Assembly: GCF_002259605.1 (NCBI RefSeq)
Contig: NZ_MWWR01000002.1
Span: 62,001-126,000, forward strand
Length of the DNA stretch: 64,000 nucleotides
Reading direction: 5' to 3'
Source: Pseudoscardovia radai
GTDB lineage: Bacteria > Actinomycetota > Actinomycetes > Actinomycetales > Bifidobacteriaceae
In this document: positions 54,877-64,000 of the stretch, one piece after another
Layout of the letters: the number at the start of each line of letters is the position of its first letter
Numbering within the stretch: the stretch's first letter is position 1
Notes under the pieces: generated by a model
The model's input: only the letters and a program-made list of their open reading frames with translations
Told to the model about the DNA's origin: nothing
The model's database searches: none
Position numbers and translations under genes: made by a program

Positions 54877-56682
54877 TTAGCGCGACAGCCTCTTCGTGCT
54901 TTCGTAAACGGCGGCCTCGCGCAGCACATTGGCCATCTGGTCGTCCTGCGGCACGCCCAGGCCCTGGTCGTAGAGATCCGCGAGACGCATCATGGCGTGG
55001 AACTCGCCGGCCGACGATGCCTTGGCCAGAAGGTCGGCGCCTTTCTCGTAGTCCTGCTCCACTCCCTTGCCACGCACATACATGATGCCGAGACGCCACA
55101 GGGCGGTAGGGTCGTTGTGCTTGGCGGCCTCCTCGTACAGCACGCGCGCGTTGTCGAGGTTCTTCTCCACTCCCATGCCTTGCTCGTAGAACACGCCGAG
55201 GTTCGTCTGCGCCTTGGGATCGTCGAGCTCCGCGGCGCTGGCGAACCAGTCGAAGGCGAGGTCGTAGTCACGCTCCACGCCTTCGCCGAAGGCGTACATC
55301 ATGCCGAGGTTCGTCTGCGCACGGCCGTCCCCGTGCGCGGCCGCCTCCTGGTACAGGTCCACCGCCTGGGCGTAGTCCTGCTCCACGCCGGTGCCGCGTT
55401 CGTAGAGCACGGCGAGATGGAACTGTGCATCGGTGTCTCCGTGCTCGGCGGCCTTGGCGTACCACGAGGCGGCCTGCGTCATGTCCTTGCTCACGCCGTG
55501 GCCGAGGCGGTACATGTCGCCGAGCGCGCCCTGGGCGATGGCGAAGTCCTGCTGGGCGGCCTCCCAGAACCAGTACCCGGCCTTGCGGAAATCGCGCTTG
55601 ATGCCGCGACCCTCGTAGAAGGCGCGTCCGAGCGCGGTCTCGCCGTGTGGCAGGCCCTGGTGTGCGGATTCGACGAACCACGCCACGGCGCCCTCGAGGT
55701 CACGCACCACGCCGATGCCCGAGTATTTCATGATGCCGATCTTGAACTGCGCGATGGCGTTGCCCTGCCGGGCGGCGCGTTCGAAGTACTCGGCGGCCAG
55801 GCCGAGGTCCTGGCGGCCGGCGCGTCCGTTGAACAGCAGCGTTCCCAGCCCCAGTTCGGCTACGGCGACGCCCTGGTCGGCGGCCTTGGCGAACCATTCG
55901 GCGGCGGCCTGGGAGTCACGCTCCACTCCCTCGCCGCCGTCATACAGCAGGCCGAGGTTGGCCTGGGCGCAGGCGTTGCCCGCCTGGGCGGCGGTGCGGA
56001 AAAGCTCGGCGGCGCGGCGCTTGTCCTGGTCGGTGCCCTCGCCCCGGAACATCATGATGCCCAGCGCGTTCTGGGCGTCGGTGTTGTTCAGGTCGGCGGC
56101 GCGGCGGTACAGGTCGTAGGCGGTCGACAGGTTCTTGCGCACGCCGATGCCGAGCGTGTACAGATCGGCGCTGGCGAGCATGGCCTGGCTATCGCCGTAT
56201 TTGGCGGGCTGGCGCAGGCGCTCGACGGTTTCGGCGGCCTTCACCGACAGCGCGATGTCGCTGGCTTTGGGCGTCGTGTCGGCCTTCTGCGTCCCGGTCG
56301 CCTCCTCGGGATCGGGAATGCGCGGCGGGGCGGGCATGAGGTCCTCGGGCACGGCGTAGACGCGCGCGAAATCGAAGGCGGGGAAGGAAATCGTGTCATG
56401 GGGCATCTCCGCATGCTGGGCGGAATGGCCCATGTCGTCGTCGTTCGTGTCATGCCCCGACAGCGCGCCGCGCGTCAGAAGGCCGAGCCCATGCGCGAGC
56501 CCGTCCGAATCCTGCGGATCGATGCTTTCCGATTGCAGGGCCTGGTCCGCGTCCTCGCTATCCGCCGACATGTCGCCGGCCGCCGTCGGGCCGGATTGCG
56601 ATGGGTTCGACGCAATGCCGCCATGCTCCGATGCATGGACGTCATCCGGTCCCCGATCCGGGGTTCCCTGTGTAGTGGTCAT
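54877..56682 (-). CDS. Sel1-like repeat protein
   Basis: A 601-residue protein made mainly of twelve Sel1-like (TPR-related) repeats of about 36 residues from residue 150 on, each of the type A-Q-x-x-L-G-x-x-Y-x-x-G-x-G-V-x-x-D followed by A-x-x-x-Y-x-x-A-A. The first 150 residues are acidic, Asp/Ser/Gly-rich and probably disordered. No signal peptide or membrane helix, so a cytoplasmic scaffold is likely. The function is unknown. Only a weak ribosome binding site (GAGGG) precedes the ATG. It is transcribed away from the phosphatase gene, with a hairpin between. Confidence 0.85.
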   Translation of the reverse strand: MTTTQGTPDRGPDDVHASEHGGIASNPSQSGPTAAGDMSADSEDADQALQSESIDPQDSDGLAHGLGLLTRGALSGHDTNDDDMGHSAQHAEMPHDTISFPAFDFARVYAVPEDLMPAPPRIPDPEEATGTQKADTTPKASDIALSVKAAETVERLRQPAKYGDSQAMLASADLYTLGIGVRKNLSTAYDLYRRAADLNNTDAQNALGIMMFRGEGTDQDKRRAAELFRTAAQAGNACAQANLGLLYDGGEGVERDSQAAAEWFAKAADQGVAVAELGLGTLLFNGRAGRQDLGLAAEYFERAARQGNAIAQFKIGIMKYSGIGVVRDLEGAVAWFVESAHQGLPHGETALGRAFYEGRGIKRDFRKAGYWFWEAAQQDFAIAQGALGDMYRLGHGVSKDMTQAASWYAKAAEHGDTDAQFHLAVLYERGTGVEQDYAQAVDLYQEAAAHGDGRAQTNLGMMYAFGEGVERDYDLAFDWFASAAELDDPKAQTNLGVFYEQGMGVEKNLDNARVLYEEAAKHNDPTALWRLGIMYVRGKGVEQDYEKGADLLAKASSAGEFHAMMRLADLYDQGLGVPQDDQMANVLREAAVYESTKRLSR

Positions 56683-56722
56683 GTCTCTCAGTCCCTCGGT
56701 ACGTTCCCTACGTTCCCTGGTC

Positions 56723-56757
56723 GGCCCTGCGAGGCGCGGCTTGTGCCTCGCAGGGCC
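56723..56757 (+). terminator. Hairpin with T-run on the plus strand
   Basis: GGCCCTGCGAGGC (56723-56735) pairs perfectly with 56745-56757, followed on the plus strand by CTTTTCC. The flanking genes are both on the minus strand, so the T-run faces the wrong way for the phosphatase gene that ends at 56861. Confidence 0.6.
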
Positions 56758-56860
56758 CTTTTCCATTGTAGGCCATGTGTGATGCATGTGTGAAGACGGC
56801 GTTCATCGTGTCGCGGTATTCCGCCGTGTTCCACGCGTGTTCCAGGCGTGGCGGCGCCTG

Positions 56861-57604
56861 TCACTCGCCGAAGGGGTTCTCCCACTGCGGGGTCATGGCG
56901 AGGGCCGGGCCGCGGTTGTAGAACAGCAGCCTCCAGCGCTGGCCCGCCGCCTGGCTTTCGAAGGGTATGAGCTCGGCCCAGTGGTCGTTGCGCATCGTGG
57001 AGAAATTCGCGATGCCCGACGTGGAGCCGACGGGTTCGAGCATGCAGTCGATGGTTTCGGCGATGCATGCGCCGTGTGAGAAGAAGAGAATCGTCTGGTC
57101 GTCGCTGGCGCGGCGCACCCAATCGTTGACGGCCTGCATGCCGCGCTCCCCCAACGCCGCGCGGGACTCGGCGCCATGGCGCAGCTCGCCGCCCATGCCG
57201 TCGCGCCACGCACGGTAGTCCTCGGGGTACTCGGCCTCGGCCTGCGGCAGCGGTACTCCCTCCCATTCGCCGAAGGAGCGTTCGCGCAGGCGCGGCTCGG
57301 GATGCACCTCGAGGCCCCAGGGGTCGGCGAACGCGTGGGCCGTGGCCATGGCGCGGCTGAGGTCCGAGGACACGACGAGCAGATTGGCGGCCGGGTCGAA
57401 GGCCTCACCCGTGTCGGGCAGCGTGGCGCCGCTGGCGGGGGCGATGCGCTGGTTGAGGCCCTGCAGCTCGCGCAGCGCCTCGCCGGTGCGCTCGGCCTGC
57501 CATCGGCCGACCTCGTCGAGGGGGATGTCGATCTGACCCTGGAAGCGGTTCTGCGCGTTATACGCGGTGCGTCCGTGACGGATGAGCAGGATGGAGCGAA
57601 CCAT
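56861..57604 (-). CDS. Histidine phosphatase/phosphoglycerate mutase-family protein
   Basis: A 247-residue member of the histidine phosphatase superfamily. The phosphohistidine motif is LLIRHGRTAYN, followed by SSDLSRAMATAHAF (Arg), RLRERSFGEWEG (catalytic Glu region) and FFSHGACI (second His). These residues are complete, so a phosphatase activity is expected; the fold does not reveal whether it acts on phosphoglycerate or another phosphoester. AAAGGA precedes the ATG at six bases. It is downstream of parE in the same direction. Confidence 0.88.
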   Translation of the reverse strand: MVRSILLIRHGRTAYNAQNRFQGQIDIPLDEVGRWQAERTGEALRELQGLNQRIAPASGATLPDTGEAFDPAANLLVVSSDLSRAMATAHAFADPWGLEVHPEPRLRERSFGEWEGVPLPQAEAEYPEDYRAWRDGMGGELRHGAESRAALGERGMQAVNDWVRRASDDQTILFFSHGACIAETIDCMLEPVGSTSGIANFSTMRNDHWAELIPFESQAAGQRWRLLFYNRGPALAMTPQWENPFGE

Positions 57605-57735
57605 GCGTTTCCTTTCCCCGGCCGTCCGCGGTGGTGCGGCGGCGTGCCGGTGCGTGTTGGTATGCCGGCGTGTGCCGGCGCGGCGTCGCCTTGCGGCGGC
57701 GTCCCTCGGCGCGGCCCCGTGTGGCGCCGCGCATG

Positions 57736-60138
57736 TCAGGCGTCGATGTTGGACCTGTCGAAATCCTCGGCGTTGTCGATGATGAACTGCCGGCGGGGCG
57801 GCACGTCGTCGCCCATCAGCAGCTCGAAGATCTGGGATGCATGCGCGGCATCCTCGAGGCGGATGCGGCGCAGCGTGCGGGTGCGCGGGTCCATCGTGGT
57901 GTCGGCCAGCTGGTCGGCGTCCATCTCGCCCAGGCCCTTGTAGCGCTGCACGTCGGGGTTGTAGTCGATGCCCTGCGCGCGCAGCTTGGCGAGGCGCTCC
58001 TGGAGCTCCTCCTCGGAATACGTGTAGACGTACTCGCCCTTATGCCTGCCGGCGAGCGCGATGCGGTGCAGCGGCGGCACGGCGGCGTAGACGTGGCCGG
58101 CGGCGACGAGCGGGCGCATGTAGCGGTAGAACAGCGTCAGCAGCAGCGTGCGGATATGCGCGCCGTCCACATCGGCGTCGGTCATCATGATGATCTTGTT
58201 GTACCGCGCCTGCTCGAGGTCGAAGGTGGAGCCCGACCCCGCGCCCACCACCTGGATGATGGCGGAGCATTCCTTGTTGCCCAGGATCTGCGCGGTCGAG
58301 GCCTTCTGCACGTTGAGAATCTTGCCGCGGATCGGCAGCAGCGCCTGGAACATGGAGTTGCGCGCCGCCTTCGCGGTTCCGAGGGCGGAGTCGCCCTCCA
58401 CGATGAACAGCTCGGCGATATCGTCGTTGCCCGGCTGGCAGTCGGAGAGCTTGGCGGGCATGGAGGCTGACTCCAGCGCGTTCTTACGACGCGTGACCTC
58501 CTTGGTTTTGCGCGCCTGCACGCGGGCGTGCATCTCCCCGGCGATTTTGCCGAGCACACGGCCCGACTGCTCCTTGTAGCCGCGCTTGGAGCCCGACAGC
58601 ATCTGGCCGAGCTGCTCGTCGCACATATGCGTGACGATGGGCTTGACCTGCGCGGTGCCCAGAACATCCTTGGTCTGCCCCTGGAACTGCGGCTCGGCGA
58701 TGCGCACGCTGACGACGGCCACGAGGCCGGTCATGACGTCGTCGCGCTCGATGCGCATCGAGGAGTCCTTGAGGTTCACCTTGAGCTTGCGCGCGTTCGC
58801 CTCGACGTTCTTGCGCACCTGCTTGACAAGCGAGGCGAGGAAACCGTCGAGATGCGTGCCGCCGCCGGGGGTCTCGACCACGTTGACGAAGCTGCGGATC
58901 GTCGTATCGTAGTCATCCACCCAGCGCAGGGCGATGTCCACGTCGCAGCGGCGCGTCACCATCGCGGCGTGCAGGCCTCCGTCGGCGTCGACCTCCTGCG
59001 TCTCCTCCTCGTAGGTGTCCTGCCCCGTCACATGCCACACGTCGCACACCGGGGTGCCGTGCGAGAGGAAGTCCACGAAGTCGACGACGCCGCCCTCGTG
59101 GAGGAATTCCTGGACGCGCGGATGCGAGGCGGGCGCGGGGACGGCGGAAAGGGAGGCCTCGGCCGGCGTGTCGGCGGCGGCGGCGCCGTCTGCGTCATCG
59201 GGGGTCGCGTCGGCGGCGGCCGTTGTGTCGGCGGCGCTGGCATCGTCGGCGCTGGCATCGGTGGCATTTTCCACGATGGCACCATCGTCGGTGGTCTCGG
59301 CAACGGTGGTCTCGGCATCGGCCGCCTCGGTGCCGGAGGCAGAAGGTGCGTCCAGCGGTTCGTCCACTTCGCGGCGGTCGTCGATGGACGCGTCGCCGGT
59401 TTCGGGAATGGTTTCGTCCACGACGATGATGCGCAGGCCGGGCACGAGGAATGTCGTCTGGCGCACGCGGTCGATGAGCTCGTCGTACTGGAAACTGGCC
59501 CCGGCGTTGAAGATCTCGGGATCGGCCCAGTAGCGGATGCGCGTGCCCGTGTGCTTGCCGCGGTATGTGCCGATGACGCGCAGCTCGGTGGGCCGGCCCT
59601 TGCGCGTTTTCTTGAACGGGGAGTCGGGCGACGGGGCGGCCGGGTCGGCGTCCATGTACACGCCCGGATGCCCCTGGTGGAACTCCATGCGGTACGTCTT
59701 GCCGCCGCGGTCCACCTCCACGTCGAGACGCGAGCTGAGCGCGTTGACGACGGAGGAGCCGACGCCATGCAGGCCGCCGGAGGCGTTGTACGCCTTGTTG
59801 CCGAACTTGCCGCCGGCGTGCAGCTTGGTGAGCACGACCTCGACGCCCGTGAGCTTGGTCTTGGGCTCGATGTCGACGGGGATGCCGCGGCCGTTGTCCT
59901 CCACGGTGATGGAGCCGTCGGCGTGGAGCGTCACCTGGATCCTGTCGCAGAAGCCGGCGAGCGCCTCATCGACGGAGTTGTCGATGATCTCCCACAGGCA
60001 GTGCATGAGGCCCTGCGTATCGGTGGTGCCGATATACATGCCGGGGCGCTTGCGCACGGCGTCGAGTCCTTCGAGGACCGTGAGGTCCGCCGCCCCGTAT
60101 TTCGGCTTCTGCGATGTTTCCTGCTTGCCCTGTGCCAC
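57736..60138 (-). CDS. parE: DNA topoisomerase IV subunit B
   Basis: An 800-residue ATPase subunit of topoisomerase IV. GHKL motifs EIIDNSVDEALAG, VEDNGRGIPVDI and GGLHGVGSSVVNAL are intact, as are TOPRIM motifs LFIVEGDSALGTAK, PIRGKILNV and MTDADVDGAHIRTLLL. Between residues about 243 and 338, at the start of the transducer domain, lies a 95-residue insertion made almost wholly of Ala, Asp, Thr, Glu and Ser, which ordinary ParE lacks. The start is GTG, with AAAGGA six bases upstream. It is directly downstream of rpoD, with a terminator-like hairpin between. Confidence 0.95.
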   Translation of the reverse strand: MAQGKQETSQKPKYGAADLTVLEGLDAVRKRPGMYIGTTDTQGLMHCLWEIIDNSVDEALAGFCDRIQVTLHADGSITVEDNGRGIPVDIEPKTKLTGVEVVLTKLHAGGKFGNKAYNASGGLHGVGSSVVNALSSRLDVEVDRGGKTYRMEFHQGHPGVYMDADPAAPSPDSPFKKTRKGRPTELRVIGTYRGKHTGTRIRYWADPEIFNAGASFQYDELIDRVRQTTFLVPGLRIIVVDETIPETGDASIDDRREVDEPLDAPSASGTEAADAETTVAETTDDGAIVENATDASADDASAADTTAAADATPDDADGAAAADTPAEASLSAVPAPASHPRVQEFLHEGGVVDFVDFLSHGTPVCDVWHVTGQDTYEEETQEVDADGGLHAAMVTRRCDVDIALRWVDDYDTTIRSFVNVVETPGGGTHLDGFLASLVKQVRKNVEANARKLKVNLKDSSMRIERDDVMTGLVAVVSVRIAEPQFQGQTKDVLGTAQVKPIVTHMCDEQLGQMLSGSKRGYKEQSGRVLGKIAGEMHARVQARKTKEVTRRKNALESASMPAKLSDCQPGNDDIAELFIVEGDSALGTAKAARNSMFQALLPIRGKILNVQKASTAQILGNKECSAIIQVVGAGSGSTFDLEQARYNKIIMMTDADVDGAHIRTLLLTLFYRYMRPLVAAGHVYAAVPPLHRIALAGRHKGEYVYTYSEEELQERLAKLRAQGIDYNPDVQRYKGLGEMDADQLADTTMDPRTRTLRRIRLEDAAHASQIFELLMGDDVPPRRQFIIDNAEDFDRSNIDA

Positions 60139-60150
60139 GGTTTCCTTTCC

Positions 60151-60189
60151 CTGGTGTTCCGGCCTGGTGTCCCGGCCTGGTGTTCCGGC
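60151..60189. repeat. Three tandem 13-bp repeats
   Basis: CTGGTGTTCCGGC occurs three times head to tail at 60151, 60164 (with one C for T) and 60177, in the short spacer between rpoD and parE, just before the parE ribosome binding site. Confidence 0.7.
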
Positions 60190-60212
60190 GCGTCCGGCCC
60201 CTGTGCGAACGA

Positions 60213-60232
60213 AGGCCCGCCGAAGCGGGCCT
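60213..60232 (-). terminator. rpoD terminator hairpin
   Basis: AGGCCCGC and GCGGGCCT form an 8-bp stem with a CGAA loop, 16 bases past the rpoD stop codon. On the minus strand it is followed by TCGTTCGC. Confidence 0.65.
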
Positions 60233-60247
60233 GGGGACGACGGAGTG

Positions 60248-61750
<1,503 letters not shown>

Positions 61751-61842
61751 AGCCCCTCCTCACGCGCTCGCCGTCCTTACGCTCGCAAGGCAGACTTATG
61801 GCAAGCGCAACATTCCTTCACAAATATAGCGCATCCCTCCGT

Positions 61843-62979
61843 CTAGGCCTCACCTCCCGCCGCGATTGCGTCGTAAGCGTAATCCAGCCACGCCGGCACG
61901 ACGCCGAAATCCACGGCCGTGCGGATGATGCCGGCAAGGGAACACGACGGGTCGTTCCGCCGGGCGCGCAAGCTAAGCTCCGACGCCTCGTCGGTCAGCC
62001 CCAGCCACCAGCACACATACGCCGTCGACGCATAGGCGTTCGCGCGGTCCCTTCCGGGAAGCGCCGCGGCGAGCCTCTCGTACAGGCGCAGGCCGCTCAG
62101 GCACCTGGACACGTCGGGACGGTTGGACCTGCGGCGGAACACCCCGTTGAGGGATTCGAACACGATGTCGACACTGACGGCGTCATGCGGGTCGCCGGCA
62201 ACGCGCAGCATATCCGATGCGCCGACCGGCGCAAGGACGGAGACGAGCAGCGCGTCGCGGATCGACAGCGTCTCCCGCGCGCCCGCGCCGATATCGAGGA
62301 TGACGTCATCAGACAGCACGGGGCGCCCTGACTCCAGCGCCGCGGCCCATTCCCCGACCGCCGCGCGGAACCATGCGGTGTCCGTGGCGACGATGCCTTC
62401 CTCGCTGCGGCGCTCGTGGAAGCGTCGGCGCCGTTCCGCGAGCGCGTCGTTGTCATACACGCGCCCCGGCGCTTTCGGACGGTCGCGCCTGAGGCGTCCC
62501 ACGCAGGCGAGGATGCGCCGGAAGGCGTCCATCAGGTCATGGTCGTCGGGCCACGGCCGCAGCCCGCCGTCCTGGGGGCCGCGCCCGGACGGATTGCCGC
62601 CGTCGCCGGCGGCACCGGCACCGCTGTCAGCGCCATCGGCGCTTCCATGCGCGCACAGGCGCAGGGCGGAGACGACGAACCCCGCCTCCTTCATCTCGTG
62701 GGTGCTGTCCCGTATCCCGATGGCTGGCGCCGCACCGGCATCGGCGGCTGCCGCGGCGTCCGGTGTTGCAGCCGCCTCGGTGTCCGCTGCGGCGTCCGCA
62801 TGCGGCTGGGCGTCGCAATCCGACGCGCCCTCCAGCCCGCCGTCCTGCGAGGTGCCGCGTGCCTGAACAGGGTCGTGTGCCTGAGTAGGGCCGGCCGTCT
62901 GCGCAGCCCGTTCCTCCTGCGTCGGCCGGTCGTCCTTCTCGCCCCGCGGATGCGCGGAGCCCTTGGCGTTCCGTGTCAT
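61843..62979 (-). CDS. DUF4192-family protein
   Basis: A 378-residue actinobacterial protein. The first 130 residues are Ala/Asp/Gly/Gln-rich and disordered; the folded part (from about 140) fits DUF4192, with a C-terminal region RANAYASTAYVCWWLGLTDE followed by ASELSLRARRNDPSCSLAGI, which is the family's most conserved block. The role is unknown. It is encoded just upstream of rpoD, as in other bifidobacteria. The start MTRNAKGSAHP follows AAAGGA; the frame continues upstream, without family similarity. Confidence 0.85.
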   Translation of the reverse strand: MTRNAKGSAHPRGEKDDRPTQEERAAQTAGPTQAHDPVQARGTSQDGGLEGASDCDAQPHADAAADTEAAATPDAAAAADAGAAPAIGIRDSTHEMKEAGFVVSALRLCAHGSADGADSGAGAAGDGGNPSGRGPQDGGLRPWPDDHDLMDAFRRILACVGRLRRDRPKAPGRVYDNDALAERRRRFHERRSEEGIVATDTAWFRAAVGEWAAALESGRPVLSDDVILDIGAGARETLSIRDALLVSVLAPVGASDMLRVAGDPHDAVSVDIVFESLNGVFRRRSNRPDVSRCLSGLRLYERLAAALPGRDRANAYASTAYVCWWLGLTDEASELSLRARRNDPSCSLAGIIRTAVDFGVVPAWLDYAYDAIAAGGEA

Positions 62980-63096
62980 GGTCTGTCCTTTCTCGTCGCG
63001 GGACGTCGCCCGCATATTCCGGGCCGTGGCCCGCCGGCGCACCGTGCGACCGGTGGCTTCACGATGCCATCGTGTGAAACGACACTCCGGGGCATC

Positions 63097-63143
63097 CGGA
63101 CAATGTGGACGAAGGTCACGCGCATGCACGGCCCTGTGGATAA
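63097..63143. promoter_or_regulatory. Second DnaA-box-like pair in a divergent promoter region
   Basis: TGTGGACGA (63104-63112) and TGTGGATAA (63135-63143, complement of the perfect box TTATCCACA) lie between the DUF4192 gene and the divergent polyprenyl synthase gene. The first sits in a 22-base block that matches 10650-10671 at 20 positions. Confidence 0.5.
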
Positions 63144-63190
63144 CCTGCCTGAGCATTCCGCCCGGCCGCCGCGTGGCATACGATGGGGGT

Positions 63191-64000
63191 GTGAAACTCT
63201 TGACGCGCGGGCAGATCGACGCCCGCATAGAAGACCTCGTGGCCCGCTACTGCGCCGTTCCTGACGCCGACGGCGCCCAGGCCGTCGTGTCCCTCGTCGC
63301 CGCGCAGGCGGTCGCATCGTCGAAAGGCGGCAAGCGTCTGCGCGCCCTGCTCGAGCTCGGCGCCTTCGCAGCCGCGGCGCCGGAAGACGCCGACCCGACG
63401 CCCGCAGCCGACGTGGCGTGCGCCATCGAGATCTTCCAGACCGCCGCCCTCGTGCACGACGACATCATCGACGACTCGGACCTGAGGCGCGGCGCCCCCT
63501 CAGCGCACCGCGCCCTGTCGGATGCGTTGAGGTCGCGCAGCCGCGGCGACGGGCTCGGCCTTATGCTCGGCGACCTCCTGGCCACTGCCTCGGTCCACGT
63601 GCTGCATGACGCGGCGCGCACACTGCCGCACGGTGACGCAATCGACTCGGTGTTCCTCGCAATGCAACGCGAGGTCGAGGTGGGCCAGATCATGGACGTG
63701 GCGATCGAGACGCTGCCGCTGGACGACGACCGGACGCTGCTCGACACGGTGCTGCGCACGGACCGGAGCAAAACCGCCAGCTACACCACCATCGCGCCGC
63801 TGGAGCTGGGGCTCCTGTGCGCGGGAACGGACCCCCGGGCGGCTCATGAGGCGGCCGTCCGCATCGGCGAGCCGCTGGGCGTGGCGTTCCAGATCAACGA
63901 TGACCTCATCGACGTAACCGGTACGACGGCCACGACCGGCAAGCCGGTGGGCGGCGACATCCGCGAAGGCAAGCGCACGGTGCTTCTGGCCGACACGCTC
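63191..64000 (+). CDS. Polyprenyl diphosphate synthase, N-terminal part
   Basis: The first 270 codons of a trans-isoprenyl diphosphate synthase; the gene runs off the window. These enzymes build prenyl chains from isopentenyl diphosphate, here probably for lipid carriers of cell wall synthesis or related products. Both aspartate-rich motifs are present: LVHDDIIDDSDLRRG (first, binding magnesium and the allylic substrate) and FQINDDLIDVTG (second). Also typical are SKGGKRLRALL and GDLLATAS. The start is GTG (MKLLTRGQID) after GATGGGGGT. It diverges from DUF4192. Product chain length depends on residues before the first motif and cannot be judged firmly. Confidence 0.9.
   Translation, partial: MKLLTRGQIDARIEDLVARYCAVPDADGAQAVVSLVAAQAVASSKGGKRLRALLELGAFAAAAPEDADPTPAADVACAIEIFQTAALVHDDIIDDSDLRRGAPSAHRALSDALRSRSRGDGLGLMLGDLLATASVHVLHDAARTLPHGDAIDSVFLAMQREVEVGQIMDVAIETLPLDDDRTLLDTVLRTDRSKTASYTTIAPLELGLLCAGTDPRAAHEAAVRIGEPLGVAFQINDDLIDVTGTTATTGKPVGGDIREGKRTVLLADTL

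Overview
The window is GC-rich actinobacterial chromosome and looks like a Bifidobacteriaceae genome, most likely Bifidobacterium or a close relative. The evidence is the gene set: SepH, two tandem ClpP subunits with ClpX and trigger factor, a DUF3516 helicase, DUF4192, DUF4193 and Rv3235-family proteins, topoisomerase IV beside the main sigma factor, and a pyruvate formate-lyase pair as used downstream of the bifid shunt. There are no respiratory genes and no rRNA. Most of the window is ordinary core genome on both strands.

Left part (1-12.5 kb): a partial acyl-CoA synthetase, an Rv3235-family protein, an 0.8 kb gene-free stretch ending in an orphan minus-strand terminator, divergent guaB3 and icd, a sugar-binding lipoprotein, a complete acyl-CoA synthetase with a decayed C-terminal copy of itself just upstream, an M23 peptidase-like protein, tRNA-Asn(GTT), and an AttH/CrtC-like lipocalin-fold protein.

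Middle part (12.9-33 kb): the methionine transporter metQ-metN-metI, then a minus-strand proteostasis cluster (tig, ClC channel, clpP1, clpP2, clpX), ribonuclease D, an unknown membrane-anchored protein, pflB-pflA with a CRP/FNR-type palindrome in the promoter, a 61-residue conserved protein, glutamine-dependent NAD synthetase and the RarA replication-fork ATPase.

Accessory island (about 32.9-36.0 kb): directly against the 5' end of rarA, on the plus strand, lie a 5'-truncated DUF4417 gene, two paralogous 133-residue proteins (called A here) and three paralogous acidic 110-111 residue proteins (called B), ordered A1-B1-B2-A2-B3, followed by a 219-residue XRE-type DNA-binding protein. Each A-B pair is translationally coupled by an ATGA overlap. 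The copies are near-identical in blocks and the region looks less GC-rich than its flanks. It resembles the expanding effector/immunity modules left by phages or conjugative elements. This is the best candidate here for an undescribed system; its function is inferred only from architecture.

Right part (36-64 kb): a UbiE-like methyltransferase, the DUF3516 helicase, aspS and hisS, a DUF349 protein, the bifunctional Rel enzyme, a DUF4230 protein of visibly lower GC, dUTPase with DUF4193, sepH, an alkaline-phosphatase-superfamily hydrolase, parC, a Sel1-repeat protein, a phosphoglycerate-mutase-family phosphatase, parE with a long low-complexity insertion, the primary sigma factor (TTG start), DUF4192, and the start of a polyprenyl diphosphate synthase. 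Most transcription units end in recognisable hairpins, several lying between genes of one operon.
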